A DNA stretch of 64,000 bases, taken from Dichotomocladium elegans (taxonomy: Eukaryota > Mucoromycota > Mucoromycetes > Mucorales > Lichtheimiaceae). A program made the translations under genes and the position numbers. Below, piece by piece: positions 1-12,961 of the stretch (its first letter is position 1; each line of letters begins with the position of its first letter). Location of the stretch: positions 868,001 to 932,000 of the forward strand of contig JAIXMN010000003.1 in assembly GCA_025716815.1 (NCBI GenBank), written 5' to 3'. A model generated the notes under the pieces. That model saw nothing but the letters and a program-made list of their open reading frames with translations. It made no database searches and was not told where the DNA came from.

Positions 1-1580
1 CCGCACGAGGAGACAGCAGTGCTACTATTGCTCAAGGAAGAGATGGTGCCTAAAGAGGAGGAGGAGGAGGATTCCATGACCTTGGTGTCTACCCATGATG
101 ATGATACTTGCCACAGCGATGGGAATAACAGCACCACAGAGATTATTCATGTAGCGTCCGCCAAAGAGAGTGAGACGGTGGCCGGCTGTGACAGCAGCGA
201 CAATGACGACGACCGTTCATCTCTGCAAGTGAATGCAGATTCTGGCGAGTCTCCTGTCACTCCGCTGCTGGATGATACATCATCCTCAGCAGCACCATCG
301 TTAGACATGCCATCCACTCCCACTGAAGAAGAAGAAGAAGACGATGACGCTGGCGCAGAAGTGGTTCCTGTTGGCCTCTCCACGCCCGTCAATGAATGCT
401 CTGTTTCGGGGCCAGCTGCGGTCATGGCGGACTCGTCCGAGGCTGCTGCCGATGCACAGCGCGCACACATCTCCGAAAGAGCTGTGGAGCAGACATTGGA
501 CCGTCGTGTCAACGCGCCTGTTGCTACTGCGGTGGCGCCGGACTGGTCCCGAATAGCGCTTATGCAACCTCTGCGCTCTCGCGCCACCCTCGTGCCTGCC
601 ATTGACCAGTCCCTCGTTCAGATCGTCGCAAGCTGCATTGCCCATGCCGACAAGCTCGAGTCGCTCGCAACGGACCTGTCACAGTCTGAGGACCGTGTGA
701 GCAAGCTGCTGAATGCACACCAGGCCCTGATCCAGTCGCTCGATGCACGCGAACACCGATATATGATGCATGTCCAGACTTATGAGCGTCTGTTGGCCAG
801 CCAGGCACGCATGATTGCGGAGCTCGAGGCAATCCAGGGCAGACTCTCATCGAGCCCCCTGCGCTGCTGGCAACCGCCGCCTGCCTTAACGAGAGCAAGA
901 ACAGCAGTAGCAGCAACAGCAACAACCATAACAACAACAGCAGCAGCAACAAAACCACCGGTTGCGCGGTCATGGTGGCCCGTGCCTGCACCCTCCCTCA
1001 GGGGCACCATCCTCAGCCAGCACAAGAATGATCTTGGCTATACGACCGACATTGTCGTTGCGGGCATTTGTGTCGCACCCAACCCACCACAGGTAATGTG
1101 TATATTGTATCGCAATCCCCCAACATCTTGTCATTGACACGCATGGCCCCCTCCTCCTTTTTTTTTTTATATATGGTGGATCAGCATCTTTTGCTTGCGC
1201 CGCAAGATACTACAACCCCTACCCTTTACCATCATTACCTTTTGCACATCAAACACGAAGAACGCAGTGTAAAGTATGCCCTCTGTCCAGTCGAGCACTG
1301 GGTCCCCGATGAACAGGCAGACTCGTGTCAACATCTCTCCTGTCAGACCGTTTTTACCCTATTTACCCGCCGCCACCATTGTCGAAGGTAAGCAGTTTTT
1401 TTTTTTTTTTTGCATACATATCTTTTTCTTTGGCTCATACTCGCAAAAAGCTGTGGCCATGTGGTGTGCAACTCTCACAGCCGGAATCGCCTGCCGCTTT
1501 TCAAACTGCTAGATCGTAACCAGGGCGAATGGGCGCGCGTCTGCGACGCTTGCTTTTACCGGCTCCTTGATCCCAATTAA
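1..1580 (+). CDS. FYVE zinc-finger protein (5' partial)
   Basis: The frame is open from the first base of the window, so the N-terminus is probably missing. The first exon is acidic and Ser/Thr-rich, then carries a helical, coiled-coil-like stretch around 600-840 and a Thr/Ala low-complexity run. It ends at a donor at 1093 (CAG/gtaatg). A second exon, probably from about 1181 (gatcag/CAT, phase 0), leads into a FYVE domain: the WVPD motif near 1300, CQHLSC, then RRHHCRR. An intron starting at 1390 follows, and the last exon continues CGHVVC...NRLPLF and ARVCDACF to a TAA at 1578-1580. The WxxD, R(R/K)HHCRxCG and RVC signatures are all present, so PI3P binding on endosomes is expected from the family. 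The FYVE finger is C-terminal. The exact start of exon 2 is uncertain. No specific yeast orthologue is claimed. Confidence 0.85.
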
Positions 1581-1632
1581 CATTTATACAGACGATAAAG
1601 AAAACCGTTTTTTACTATCTTTATATTAGGAG

Positions 1633-4600
1633 TCAATGGTGGGGTGTTATAGGGCGAAAATCGGAGGAGGGATGCTGGTTGGGATATGGCAGATAGCCCT
1701 GTTGAGCATAAATAGATGTGGGAGGAATATTGTGTTGTTGCTGTAACTCGTTGTAATCATGATGCTGGTGTATATTGGTCGATGCACTGGATAGATTCGA
1801 GTGTTTCATGACCTGCTCCACCTTCTTCAAAAAACTCTTCGATGAAAGATCGATGGCCTCCTTCGTCAGGTCAGGGTCTTGCAGGAACGGCTCAAGGTCT
1901 TCGGGCACCAGGCAGAAGTCCTCAAAGGACTCCAGCATCAGTTCGATCACCTCAATGGACGTGAAAGACTCGTCTTTCAGTGAGTCCTTAGAAGTACTCG
2001 TCAGTATGTTAGGCGCAATCACGCGGGCAAGATTGGGTATATCCATGCGGCTGCCGACGTCTGTAGTCACATGGGAGAACGAAGCAACCCAACGGAAGAA
2101 TAAGAACAGCACCTCTACGGCATCCCGGTTCACTCGCGGGAGCATGCAGTATCCGAGCTGGAGGACACGCTTTCGCGCGGCAAGGCTCTCGAGCTTCAGT
2201 GCGCTCGTGAATAGCCCATGCATCTTGTATGTCAAGAGCGGATCAGGCAGCTCGCGCAAAAACTTCTTAAGTAAGGCCGCAATTTGAATGGGGCTCTCCG
2301 CGAAGAGATCGACAGCTCGCGGATCCTTATCCAGTTTCTCGGTCAGGTTCTTGAGCTCGCGGATGTTGCCGTTCTTGCGGAAAATGCCCTCCACAGATAC
2401 ATCTACAACATCCTAGTATGTGAGCAAACTATCTTTCTCTCTCTCTGCTTTGCGCTCAAGAAAACATTCAGTCCTTACCCATCTGTCGCATGGCTGTGAC
2501 CGAATCATCAATAAAAGCTGCCACACGAACCGGCGATGCAGATGCTCCCAGATTAGATTCAACGCCTGTGCGTTCCGTCAGGATATCCAGCGGAACACCA
2601 AAGGTGCCCACATCCTTGACTTTGGGCTTCTTGTTGCTCGGGAACAAGGACGCAAATATTTTTTCCCAGATTGACACCTTCTTCGTCTCAATCATCTGCA
2701 AGAGATCATTCGGAGAGAAGAAGTCATGAACATAAGACTCGATCTGGACTGCTGCCACATGTCGTATGATCATGTCCTGTAATGCTGAGAGTTCAGAGAG
2801 ATACACTCGCGGGCGGTCTGTATTTGCATTTATGGGGGTATGGCCCACTCTCAACAACGCCGGTGACTCAGTCACTGTGCGGGCGACCTGCGGCACATCG
2901 TCCAGTCTTATGCCCTTCGCATATTCCTGTTCTTCTTTTGCGATCTCCTGTATGGATTTAGGCAGGCCATTACGTCTAACGAGGCTGTCTTTACGGACAG
3001 GCAGCGGCCGAACGATCGTCTTTTTGCTTTCTGATATTGACGGGTAAGCTTTCTCTGAGAGATCTGCGTTGCCTAAGATAGTCGCCCGCTTTGCCGACTT
3101 GAAGGACCGCGAGACTTTACGCTCGACACCATTGTCAGCCTGACCGGTGTACGAATGGTCGTTTCCGCTGACCGGTTGGGGTGTGGGTGGGTCTTTAATA
3201 TATGTAGAATGTGTTTTGATTGAGAAATCAACAGATGACAGTTGAGCGTCTAGATGGACACACTCCACATTAGTACCCTTAACCATTCATAACGCAGTCG
3301 TAAATTACCGGTAATATTTAAGAGGCTACATAGGCGACTCAGGGCCACTCGTAGAAGATATGCAAATTGGGTGAGCTTCGTGATGTGCTGAAACTCGGTG
3401 GGTTCATCTGTATCGTTTATATTTGCACAGCTCTTGCAGATGATCGACTGCGCAGCAGTACTGAACGTGGCCGAGGACAAGCTGCTCGCCAGCGGCTTTT
3501 TGCATTGACGACACACAAAGCATCCTGTATGCCACCTGTATTCTCCGTATCGAATACATTCGTCTTCTAATGTAACTTTGCATGTATGGCAAAGATCTGA
3601 ACTTGGTGCAGCCTTTACAAGGCGTTGACTATCTCGGCTAAATCCTTCTTTCCCGGCCACTTCCATAAGGTTATTTAGAAGCGACGCTACTGCAATTGGA
3701 CGACCCAGGATCAATTCCTATATATATCATTTCCCCATCGCGCCAAAAAAAAATCACAAAGAATTCCAGGGAGGGGACTCAGTCTTTGCATGAACAAGCT
3801 TACCAATCGTAGAGCCTTTGTTAGCGATATACGAATGAGGATTTTCAGATAATGGGCCAATCCAGTGACAAGCGAGAGTAATTCCTGCGTGATACCCAGT
3901 CTTCTCATCTCCTGCGTCCTTGACAAGAGAGAAAAGAAATTGATGATCTTTTTGCAAAGCATCTTCGCTTCGCGCGTGTATTTGAAATCTACGATGTAAT
4001 TCCGTAAACAAGCAAAACTCACACAGCGAGGTATCTAAGTGTCACTCACCTGCTTGGTCGTAGTTGTGGTAGATTCTTTCCAATTCATCAACACCAGAGA
4101 AAAGGGCTTCGACATGGACAAGGAAGCGCTCAGAGAGACAAATGCCTTCAACGTAAGCACCGTTTGACACATGGAGAAGCATCTCCGAGATGCATACAGC
4201 CGAGGATTCTATTTCAAGTCAAGTTATCTCCTTGAACAGTGTCCCCTTGTTTGCTCCGTTGTCCCTGAATCCACTCACCTTCGAAAGCCGACAGAACCGT
4301 CCATATGCGATATACCTTTTCCTCCGTAACTCGCTGTCGCTCGATAAGCTCGGCTTCGTTACTGGGAACGAAATCTATCCACGCATAAATTAACCACAGT
4401 ATAGAAAACGACGGAGAGAAACAGGGGAGGCTATTATCGTACCCTGGACAATGCTGACATCGGTGTCTCGTACCTTAGGATCGGCGACTTTCACGTTCCA
4501 GTACTACAAAGTCAGCCCGAAAGTACAGTAGAGCAAAGTCAGTCGTCGGATAGGACCGGTCGAAGTCGTGTGGTAAGACAAAATAAAACGTCTTGTGATA

Positions 4601-5234
4601 ATGTTACCTTATGGATCATGTAGCATTCCGGGTGCCATTGTTCAGTCATTCCGCTCCGGTCGCTCTCAACGTACTGCTTGAGTATGGCCATCTGGCAGCC
4701 TGCGCACTTGATGGCGAACTGGGTCGAGTAATGGAAATGACAAAACACCTGGTCATTGTGTGCATAATAGGAATCGTTTGGGCCAAAAATAGCTGAGCAG
4801 ACGCTGCACGTAAAATGGTCTGTATGGAACTTCTTGCCGACAGCAATAATATAGCGTCCTCGAAGGGCCTCATGGCATCGATCGCATACGAGATTTTGTC
4901 GTCTATAGTAATCGCGCTCGCACAGTGCTATTGATCGGTTGTCGTCGGTTTTCAGAGGATAGAACTTCGATACGACAGCGTCACCACAGTCCTGTATACA
5001 TATATAAATACATATTAGGCACGAGGGCTCGTTTTTTAATGATTATCTGGTGATAGAGCTGTTACAAAAGCTGACCCAGCAAGTGAAACATTCAGGATGA
5101 AATGCGGCATCCAGGGCTCGAATTAGACGATTCCCGATGGGTTGATCACACCGAGCGCAAGTGGATGGGAGATGGTCGAATTCCTCGGTAGCAAGAGTTG
5201 TTGCGGAGGATAATACAGGCTCACTGGCGATCAT
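1633..5234 (-). CDS. LRG1: LIM-domain RhoGAP, Lrg1-like
   Basis: Multi-exon gene read right to left. Exon 1 (5234-5076) opens the first LIM domain (CARCDQPIG...HPECFTCW). Exon 2 (4991-4608) completes it and adds a second LIM (CDRCHEAL...HTDHFTC) and the start of a third (CAGCQMAIL...WHPECYMIHK). A 10-residue exon (4503-4474) reads YWNVKVADPK. Exons near 4372-4280, 4212-4050 and 4000-3800 are helical. The exon at about 3714-3290 has another LIM (CHTCKVTL...HTGCFVCRQC). The C-terminus is a RhoGAP domain (TFGVPL, then GIFRKNGNIR with the arginine finger, then IPNLARVIAPN). N-terminal LIMs, a distal LIM and a C-terminal RhoGAP match S. cerevisiae Lrg1, a Rho1 GAP in cell-wall and 1,3-beta-glucan control. 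The junction near 3290 could not be resolved cleanly. The intron before the RhoGAP core runs from about 2478 to 2403. Confidence 0.88.
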
Positions 5235-5375
5235 TGCCGAGCCAGGCGTGAAGAAAAGAAGGGAGAGAGGGAGAGAGGGAAAAGGTGTGTAAAAAAAAAA
5301 AGAAAGGGAAGGGAAAATGCAACGTTTAATTTTTTGTTCTACGAGGCTTCTCTCCCTCTCTTCCTCTTCCTTTTT

Positions 5376-6310
5376 TTATCGCTCTCTTGTAAAGGCAGGT
5401 GGTGGGGTTTGCTCAATTAAGGGCCGCAGTTGAAATTCTGTGGATACAAGACAAATTACCCACCTGGATCCAGCAGCTTGAGCATCACTTTTTCATATAA
5501 TCTCGGGCGTATATTAGCAATATAGAAAGTAAGCTTGAGTGTCTCGAAATGCGGAGGGAACGGGACAGGCATTGTCGGTCTGGAGCAGGGGGTGGAGATG
5601 ATGGCCAGAAGAAGTAGAAAAGGCTATTCAGACTATGATGGATACAAATTCCAATTCCAGTCTAGGTTCTCGAAACAGGAACCCCGCTATCGTAGCACAA
5701 CGCACAATAAAGAAACTATTTTTAGACTTTCATGGGCGCGGTACGTGTCATTTTCGGAAAGTTTGTTTTTTTTTCTTTGCCAGCCATTCTTTGCTTCTAT
5801 ATTGCTGTTAGCGTGAAAAGAGTCAATGAGATACAACTGACAATTGTTCATTCGCTCGTTCCAATAAATCAAGAAAAAGAAAGGATTATCCCTTGCGCAA
5901 CATTCTTCTTGAGGCATTTATATTACAGATTGCACATGGTGGTCCCCTTCATACTAAGCAGCAATACAGAGAGACACTACTTGTGATGAATAATGGGTCC
6001 CAATGCCTTTTTTAGATTATTCGTTATTGTTCGCCACAATTCCTTTGATGTTATCCTTTTAAAGGAGATGAGTCAAAACCGCATTTCCAGCAAGCATTTT
6101 TCTCTCCAAAATATCTTCTATTTTTTTTTAACTGGGCAAACAAAGAAAAAGACGGATGGCTGACCATTGAAGAGATCAGCTAGGACCGCAAAGCGCACGG
6201 CAGCAGTTTCCATGACATGTAAATTAATATACAGTTCAATTGCCTTAGTTCCAAACTCCAGCTGGGAACCTGATGCCTGGACCCAAACTAGCTGCAAGCA
6301 GTTGAGCTCG
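5376..6310 (-). CDS. Unrecognised small spliced gene (tentative)
   Basis: Between the GGA stop and the Lrg1 start the minus strand has coding-like exons. One, around 6305-6157, reads a helical segment with YELNCLQLVWVQASG and KAIELYINLHVMETAAVRF before a GTCAGC donor. Another, ending near 5468 at a GTGGGT donor, reads MPVPFPPHFETLKLTFYI and NIRPRLYEKVMLKLLDP. It joins in phase to a last exon ending in FTRER and a TAA at 5376-5378. I do not recognise the family. The link between the two halves is not demonstrated, and an overlapping second frame near 6380-6260 (IEDFREAYILALVRAQLL) is equally open, so an exon edge or a sequence error may be misplaced. The same strand and tight packing with neighbours are compatible with a real small gene. 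Confidence 0.35.
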
Positions 6311-6641
6311 TACTAGTGCTAAAATATATGCCTCCCTGAAATCCTCGATGGAAAAGCAGTAAAGAAACATTATCGAAAATATAAACCCTCACGCCATTTT
6401 CTGCCAATTCCTGCTCTTAATAGAACAAAGAGAATATGAAAGAATTACGAGGACAATGAATGAACACACGCATTCAATGCAAGGATCGGAGACTGGCAAT
6501 GCCACGCCTGTTTCATACAACAATGTCTCCCCAACCATAGCAACGTGCCTTGTAGTCGATAGCATTAGGGTCCTGGCTGTTTTAGCTTCCAGTACAAGTA
6601 CAGGACTATGTATTATTATTATTTATCCGCGGGTGCAATTC

Positions 6642-9072
6642 TCAGGCGCGGTAATCGCCCGTTTGCTCCATATCTACTCCAAACTGTTGATAAGTCACCT
6701 TGTATCTCAGACGCAAAGGTTCCTGATCATACCATCTCATTAGTCTATTATCGATAGTTCAGTTACGAATATCATACCTTGTTCGGGTTATTCAGAATGA
6801 TGTCCTGCGTCACTGTCTTATCTGATTTTGGCGGTATAATAGAAGCTGACTGAGGTTCCATTCGCAGTTGCATGGACTAAAAAGGGAGTACGATGGTGAG
6901 TATTTACAAACTACTTTCAAAGTGATCGGTCATAAATATTAACCCGTGGCGCTGCAAGCATGAGTTCGAGATTCTCCATAGGTGCAGTCGAGTGGTTCGA
7001 GAAATAAGCCTTTAATCGCCAGATGGAGTCGACCTGTGCGACGTGAAGAGTAATCTGAAGCCCATTCTTGTTCGTCAATTCAACTACATGACAATACTAC
7101 ATGAGTAAAAGAATAGTCTTCGATACAGGCTTCAATTCAGCATACTAGGATCATGTTTGGTAGCACTGATGCCTCGCTTCTCAGGTTCATTTTGGAGAGG
7201 ACTACCGAGTTCCTGAACAGTTCCTGCGGCTGTAGGGGTGCCAAATGAGGAGGATGACAGGGTGGGTGAAGCAATCGGAGGAGGAGGGAGTGTGTTTATT
7301 CCACCCAGTGACGACGAAGAAGGCAAGGCAGGTGAGGGTGAGGTGAGGAATGCCAGAGGATCAAACGAGTGTTGTTGGTTCTGTGTCTGTGGTTGCTGCT
7401 GCAGAGGTGGCGTTGATATTGATGTACTCTGGCCAAACAAGTCGCTCAACTCGTCCATCACATTTCTTGATCCAACACCTGATTGGTTCTGCTGTTGATG
7501 GCTAGATGAAACATTATCGTCGAGATCTATCAAGCTGATGGCCTGTCGAGGCGCTTCTGCTTCGTCTGTCTGCTTAGGAGGCTTTCCACTAATTTCATAT
7601 TGCGTATCGTAGATTCCCTTTTGGATATCAGCGAACTTTGCGATTGCATTATTGATCATGTCATTCAGCGTAAGCAAGTTCTCTATCGAATGGGTTAGCA
7701 CATGCTATATTATTTCATCTTAAGCTATTCGTTTCTTTCAACACTGTACCAATCTTTTCGGCATCCTCCTCTTCATTGATCATCTTTTGAATCTTCGGTT
7801 GAGCTGCAGCGCTCGCATTCCTGAGCTCCATGATGGTATCGTTGCGAATGATCTGCTCGCCCGGTTTGACATTCTCGAGCATCTCGTACAATAAAATGAC
7901 CTTTTCTTGAATCTTGTGCAATTCATCTTCAAACTTTTGCTGGTAATTGGGTCGCTGGCGCTGGTCCTATTTTTCAAGACTGTCAGGTTTTCTTCATCCC
8001 TCACTCCTTCATTTCTATCCACTTACGTATCCTGTCATAACCTTCATCAACTGGTTGGCTTCAACCAAATCTTGCGGTCGCCCTCTTCGGATGAGCTCTT
8101 GTAGTTTCTGGGTAAAGGAATAACTTAAAAAATCAAATATCTCTGTAGGTAAAAAAATTGCCGGTTCCTTACCGCAGATTGAGCAACTCTATCTTCCTCT
8201 TCGAGTTCTTCTGCTGATTTGAGTGATTGCGAAGGCGCTAGAGCTGCAACCGACGCGTCTCTTAGCTCGGGAAACCGATAACCTTTTACATAATGTTAGC
8301 TCTACAAGCGTATTTTTTCTTTTTCTTTTTTTTTAAAAAAAGACTTCACCTTTGAATCTGAGCAACCTATACATATCCTTGATGTGCACCAGATCATCCT
8401 TATGCCTGGACATATCAGCCAAGGCAACCTTCCATTCCTTGATCAAATAAAGAATACGCTGGATAACGGGGTTTGGGAAGGGCTTTGGAGAAGGATCAGC
8501 CAACCTTCCCTGACACGGGGTTCATACACCCATTCTCTCCCTTTGTCCTTTTTACCGCAGGGCGCTCGGGAAACTTCCGAACAAGATCGTTTAGAAATTC
8601 TTTCGTAGCAATTTGCAAATGAAAAGGATACCCGCAGTTCTTGACGCAGTTATCCAACAGCTAACAAATCCACCCAGTGAGTGCCATGTACCGGTGTGCT
8701 TCTTTCCTCTCCGCGCACGCCCCTCCCACGCCCATGGGCACCCTTGAATTACAGTCAGAGCCAGCATGGATTGGTTTAAGTTCTTGCTGTTGACCAAACG
8801 CACGATTGTCATAGCTGCTTCTCGAGGTCTGTGGAACGTTGTTGCTTGTAAGAAGACGAGGTCCGGTACCCACAAAAAATTGAGCTTACGCGTTCCCTTG
8901 TTTCTTGTTAACCATTTCACAGATCTCGAGGTTGAGCGCCAAGTCGGGTTCGTAACGTGTGACGCTACATGCTTCCTCTAAAGGTGATAAAGAAATGTCT
9001 CACAGTTGTTAGTAATAATCTATTAACCGAAACGAAATAATTACCAATAAACTCCTGGATGGGTCCAGGCAT
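6642..9072 (-). CDS. GGA: GGA-type clathrin adaptor (VHS-GAT-GAE)
   Basis: Translation starts MPGPIQEFI (ATG 9072-9070) and splices into EEACSVTRYEPDLALNLEI, PREAAMTIVRLVNSKNLN and LLDNCVKNCGYPFHLQIATK, a complete VHS domain. The helical GAT region follows (KIQEKVILLYEMLENVKPGE and the exon at 7701-7132). A Ser/Pro/Gln-rich hinge contains an acidic DLDD stretch and FDPLAF. The C-terminal gamma-adaptin ear (GAE) includes NKNGLQITLHVAQVDSIW, then IIPPKSDKTVTQDIILNNPNK, and ends DYRA plus TGA at 6644-6642. GGA proteins sort cargo from the trans-Golgi to endosomes, binding sorting signals through VHS, Arf-GTP and ubiquitin through GAT, and accessory factors through GAE. The gene has many short introns. 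It is divergent from PDX1, with about 1 kb between. Fungi may carry GGA1/GGA2 paralogues, and I cannot say which this is. Confidence 0.9.
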
Positions 9073-10133
9073 TTTTTTCAATGGTGGCTCGGGTAGAAAT
9101 GAATTGCTAGGTCGGCGTCCGTGTTAGTTGGATGAGATGCCTCTTTACTCGCACAAGCAAAGAACCAGGAGGAACCGTTTCTTTTAGGTAGAAAGACAGA
9201 ATAGAAAGACTGCCACTACACCTAAAACGATATCATCGATGTCTGGAATTGAAAAATGCACATTCACACTCAAGAAATCTTCGCGTGATCGTTATTAGCC
9301 GGGAGATTAAGCATTCGTAGTTCCTTCCATGTCTACACCATGAACCCATTCATATTATTTTTAAATCTTGGAACTAGAATGATGGTTTATTACTATTCAT
9401 ATAAGTATCGACTCAAGCTGGACTTGGTGAATCGGGTACAGGGTAAAGTTCATGCCGCTTCACTTCGTTACCAGCAGTTAATCCAACCAAAGATTGTTGC
9501 ACACGAAAACTGCCGGGGGGCATTTTCCCCATTTGCATTCATTCACTATAACCTAAAAGTGTAAACGACTAATGAGTTATTCATTTGCTTTAGTAAGTCA
9601 CCTACATCGTCCATCGGAAATATTTCATTATCATCGCTGTAATAAAATCCACTGTGATAGAAATCGTCTCCACGCCTGCTGCAACCGTAGTTAAGATGGC
9701 GAGTAGTACGTTTCTAGAGGTACGTGAAACTTACCACGTCTTCGTTGCTGAAAAGCAACGATCGTATTTCCTTCCAGACTATTATAAAGCATTACATCAT
9801 TTATGTAATAATTTCACAAACACTTGAGCCAGCAGTCAGCCATAAGGCGGATTGCAGCCATGCATTGACTCGCATTGGCTATAGAGGAAGACTTTGTTGC
9901 TTTAAGTACGATGTTATGAGTAACCCAGAAGTTCTGTCATGTTTGTGTGCACGTCAGTAAACAGAACCTTTTTTTTTTGCTGCAAGGGAAGGGGGTGCGT
10001 CGGCGAAGGTCGGGTATGGGCGGATGAAACCGTCACAGGCTGGGGTTCTTTCCTTCCGTGTTTTCCAGTTTATACCCGTGTCTTTTCTGCCCCATAGCCC
10101 GACTGTTCCTCCCCCCTCTCTCTCTGAACTAGT
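9073..10133. other. Divergent intergenic region (GGA / PDX1)
   Basis: No convincing gene. Only short ORFs without family signatures are present. The stretch separates the divergent GGA and PDX1 starts and so must hold both promoters. A pyrimidine-rich run (cccccctctctctct) lies just upstream of the PDX1 ATG. Confidence 0.6.
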
Positions 10134-11989
10134 ATGCAAAGGTTTATTGCTCGCTTGCCTCCAGCAAAGACATGCGTTGCCGGTATATATCTGCTACAAA
10201 TATCCATCTCTAGCTTACTTGAGTCATGGGGTGATGCTCAAACTTCCCTTTATTTCCTCTTCGACACCAGGCTTCCACACAGCCGCTCCGCGAGCAGCCA
10301 TCAGTCGATTCGGCATGCCTGCCATGAGTCCAACAATGACGGAAGGCACTATTCATCAGTGGAAGGTTAAGGAAGGTAAATGACAATTGTGTTATATGAT
10401 AACCAGCATATACGAGGACGCCCCCCAAAAAAACTCAACCTGCACCTGCGCTCTTTCCTTACCCTTTGACAGGCGAGAGTTTCTCAGCGGGCGATATTCT
10501 TCTTGAACTTGAAACGGACAAAGCCCAGATTGATGTTGAAGCTTCGGATGATGGAGTGCTTGCCCGTATTCTGGTGAGAGAAGATGGGAATGTAATTTGC
10601 GCCAAGAATAAAGACTAATATTGTCCTACTTTAGGTGAACAATGGGGAAAAGGCAGCTGTGAACGCACCGATTGCACTTTTAGCTGAAGAAGGAGACGAT
10701 CTGTCCAATGTAGAGATGCCTGCTGAGATCCAGGCAGCTCCTGCAGTAGAAGAATCCAAGGGTATGGCGTGCTATCCAGTCCAATCAATGGAAGGTCTCT
10801 CAACAAATTCCAAAAAATAGCACCTGAGATCCCCAAACCGGTGTCTGCTGCCTCTACCCCAACATCATCGATGGATCATCACGATCTAGATACCAGCAAG
10901 CTGAAGAAGCCTTTATCTCCTGCTGTTCTCAGCCTTGTTCTCAAGCATCATATTAAAGATCCTAGCTCCATCAAGGCGTCCGGTCCTGGAGGTCGTCTCC
11001 TTAAGGGTGACGTTCTCGCTCATCTCGGCATCATCCCATTCAAACCAGCACCCCCCTTCAAGACATCGGCTGCTCCACCCAGAGAGGAGATTGTGTTCGC
11101 CAAGGTCAGCAAGCATATTGGCGACATTTCCTTGTTTTCATCTTCGTACGTTCTAACCTTTTTAACGGTGTAGACCGAGGCGAAGAAAGCCCCCGTGGCA
11201 GCCAAGCAAGAGGAACCTGTCCGGCCTAATTTCATTAGTAAACAAGTGACAGTAGATCAATTACTTTCTCTCCGTCAAGCATTAAACGGTAAGGAAAAAA
11301 GGGGCGGATGAGACGGTCCGACGCGTTCAAGACGGGAAATGAATACATGCCTAATAACGACAGTGTTGCAGAGCAAAACCGTACGAACGTGAGTGTAAAT
11401 GATTTTATTGGGAAGGCAGCAACGAAGGCTTTGCAAGATACTGTCGCCGGTCCATCAGTGACATCCTCCAAGCACAACGGTGTAACCTATAAGACTGACG
11501 TGTCAGCATTCTCTGGCTCCTACAAGGGTGGATTGTTCAAGTGAGTGTTTTGGTGGAATGGGAAGCTCTATGCACGATGGAGCAAGATGTCTTATATATT
11601 GGAATTATAGTGTCTTCCATTTGTCGCCTCCTACATATGATTTTATTACCGATTCCTATGCACCATCGAAACCGTACCAGCTTGAAGTGAGCGCAGCCAA
11701 GCGCGTCGATGCTGGAAAGCCGCGTAAATCTGAGAATGATGACATGTTGGACTTAATTGGGTTCCTTGGTGGTGAACAGCCTGCGAAAGAAGCACCGCGG
11801 GCTATCCGCTTGACGACGCAGGATGCCCGAATCATCGCAAAGGATGAACCCAAGATTTCGTCTTCGTACCAGGTTGAGATCAAGCTGAAAGATAGTGTCC
11901 CTGGCAAGATTTTAGACAACCAGAAGGCAGCAGTATTTCTTGATCGTGTAGAATATTATGTTAGAAATCCCAGTGAATTGATTGCTTAA
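10134..11989 (+). CDS. PDX1: Pyruvate dehydrogenase complex protein X (E3-binding protein)
   Basis: Exon 1 starts [17 protein letters not shown], a basic, Ser/Thr-containing presequence typical of mitochondrial import. It splices (donor gtatat, acceptor at about 10270) into [20 protein letters not shown]. The lipoyl domain follows, with the lipoylated lysine in [17 protein letters not shown]. After a linker comes the peripheral-subunit (E3)-binding domain ([19 protein letters not shown] and [12 protein letters not shown]). The C-terminal part keeps a degenerate inner-core-like segment ([35 protein letters not shown]), but no DHRxxDG acetyltransferase active site was seen, which points to PDX1 rather than E2 (LAT1). 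Its role is to anchor dihydrolipoamide dehydrogenase (E3) to the E2 core in the matrix. It has about seven exons, with the stop at 11987-11989. Confidence 0.9.
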
Positions 11990-12961
11990 GTATTTTCGGG
12001 GAGAGTAAGCATCTCCACTTCCACCTCCATCACCCTCTTCTTCCTGAGCTGAAAACTAAATATATTTTTTCAAGCGCCCTGGTCAGGCCAACAGCACTTT
12101 TGCCATCCGTCGTGTGTGTGTCTCATATATCCATCCTCCGGGGGTTCCTCTTGGCATAACGCATCTATGCACTATACAGTCTTCTCCGGAATCAGAGTTG
12201 ATATAATTGAGCTATCTCACTTAATTTTTTTTGTCATAGAATTGTTTTCTCATTGGATCGGAATCATGGGGATCATTCTAGCAGCCGATCACTGCGCTTT
12301 ATGGCATACAAACCCTGGTCAGTGAGAGCTTGCGAAATTTCAATCCTTAGTTTCTATTGTCATTATATTACCACTGTTTAGAGCAGCTGAATTACCAAGG
12401 TTCTCTGATCCTACTTACAGGTTGGGTGGAGGAAATCCGAGGAGTTTTCCGACCCAAAAATCCTTGTATTACGCGGTGTATACTGACACAACTGGAGATC
12501 ATTGCAAGCGTGTCACCGACAGGGGGGGGAAAGCTCGTAAAAGGTCAAAAGAAGTAACCGAGATACTTTTTGACTTCATGTGCGCTTTTTATCAAGACGC
12601 GCAAGATCCGAGACACTGAAAAATAAGGGACAGACATGCAGCGGTCCAAGTAAAAGTGGATCCGTTGCGACAAAGACGCATGACGATGAATGGGCAAACG
12701 TAGCTAAGCAGGGGCCGACAATCGGCGCATGGGTAAGATATGGAAATGTATTGATTTCCATATATGGAATCGGGCTTTACATTGTTCAAATTGAAATAAC
12801 AGCACAATAACTTTTTTCAATCTTATCACTGCTTTATCCCACGCCGATTCAGGAACTGTTTTTATTTTGGGAAAGAAGAATAGAATAGAGGGTATGAGTT
12901 TTGTATTGGCCACATGGTGAATAGAGTGGGTAGATATTGTTGTATGTACGACAGGCTCAAG
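11990..12961. other. Convergent intergenic region (PDX1 / forkhead 3' ends)
   Basis: No gene recognised. It contains short open frames on both strands with no domain signature or matching splice pattern. It would include the PDX1 3' UTR and the forkhead gene 3' UTR. Confidence 0.5.
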
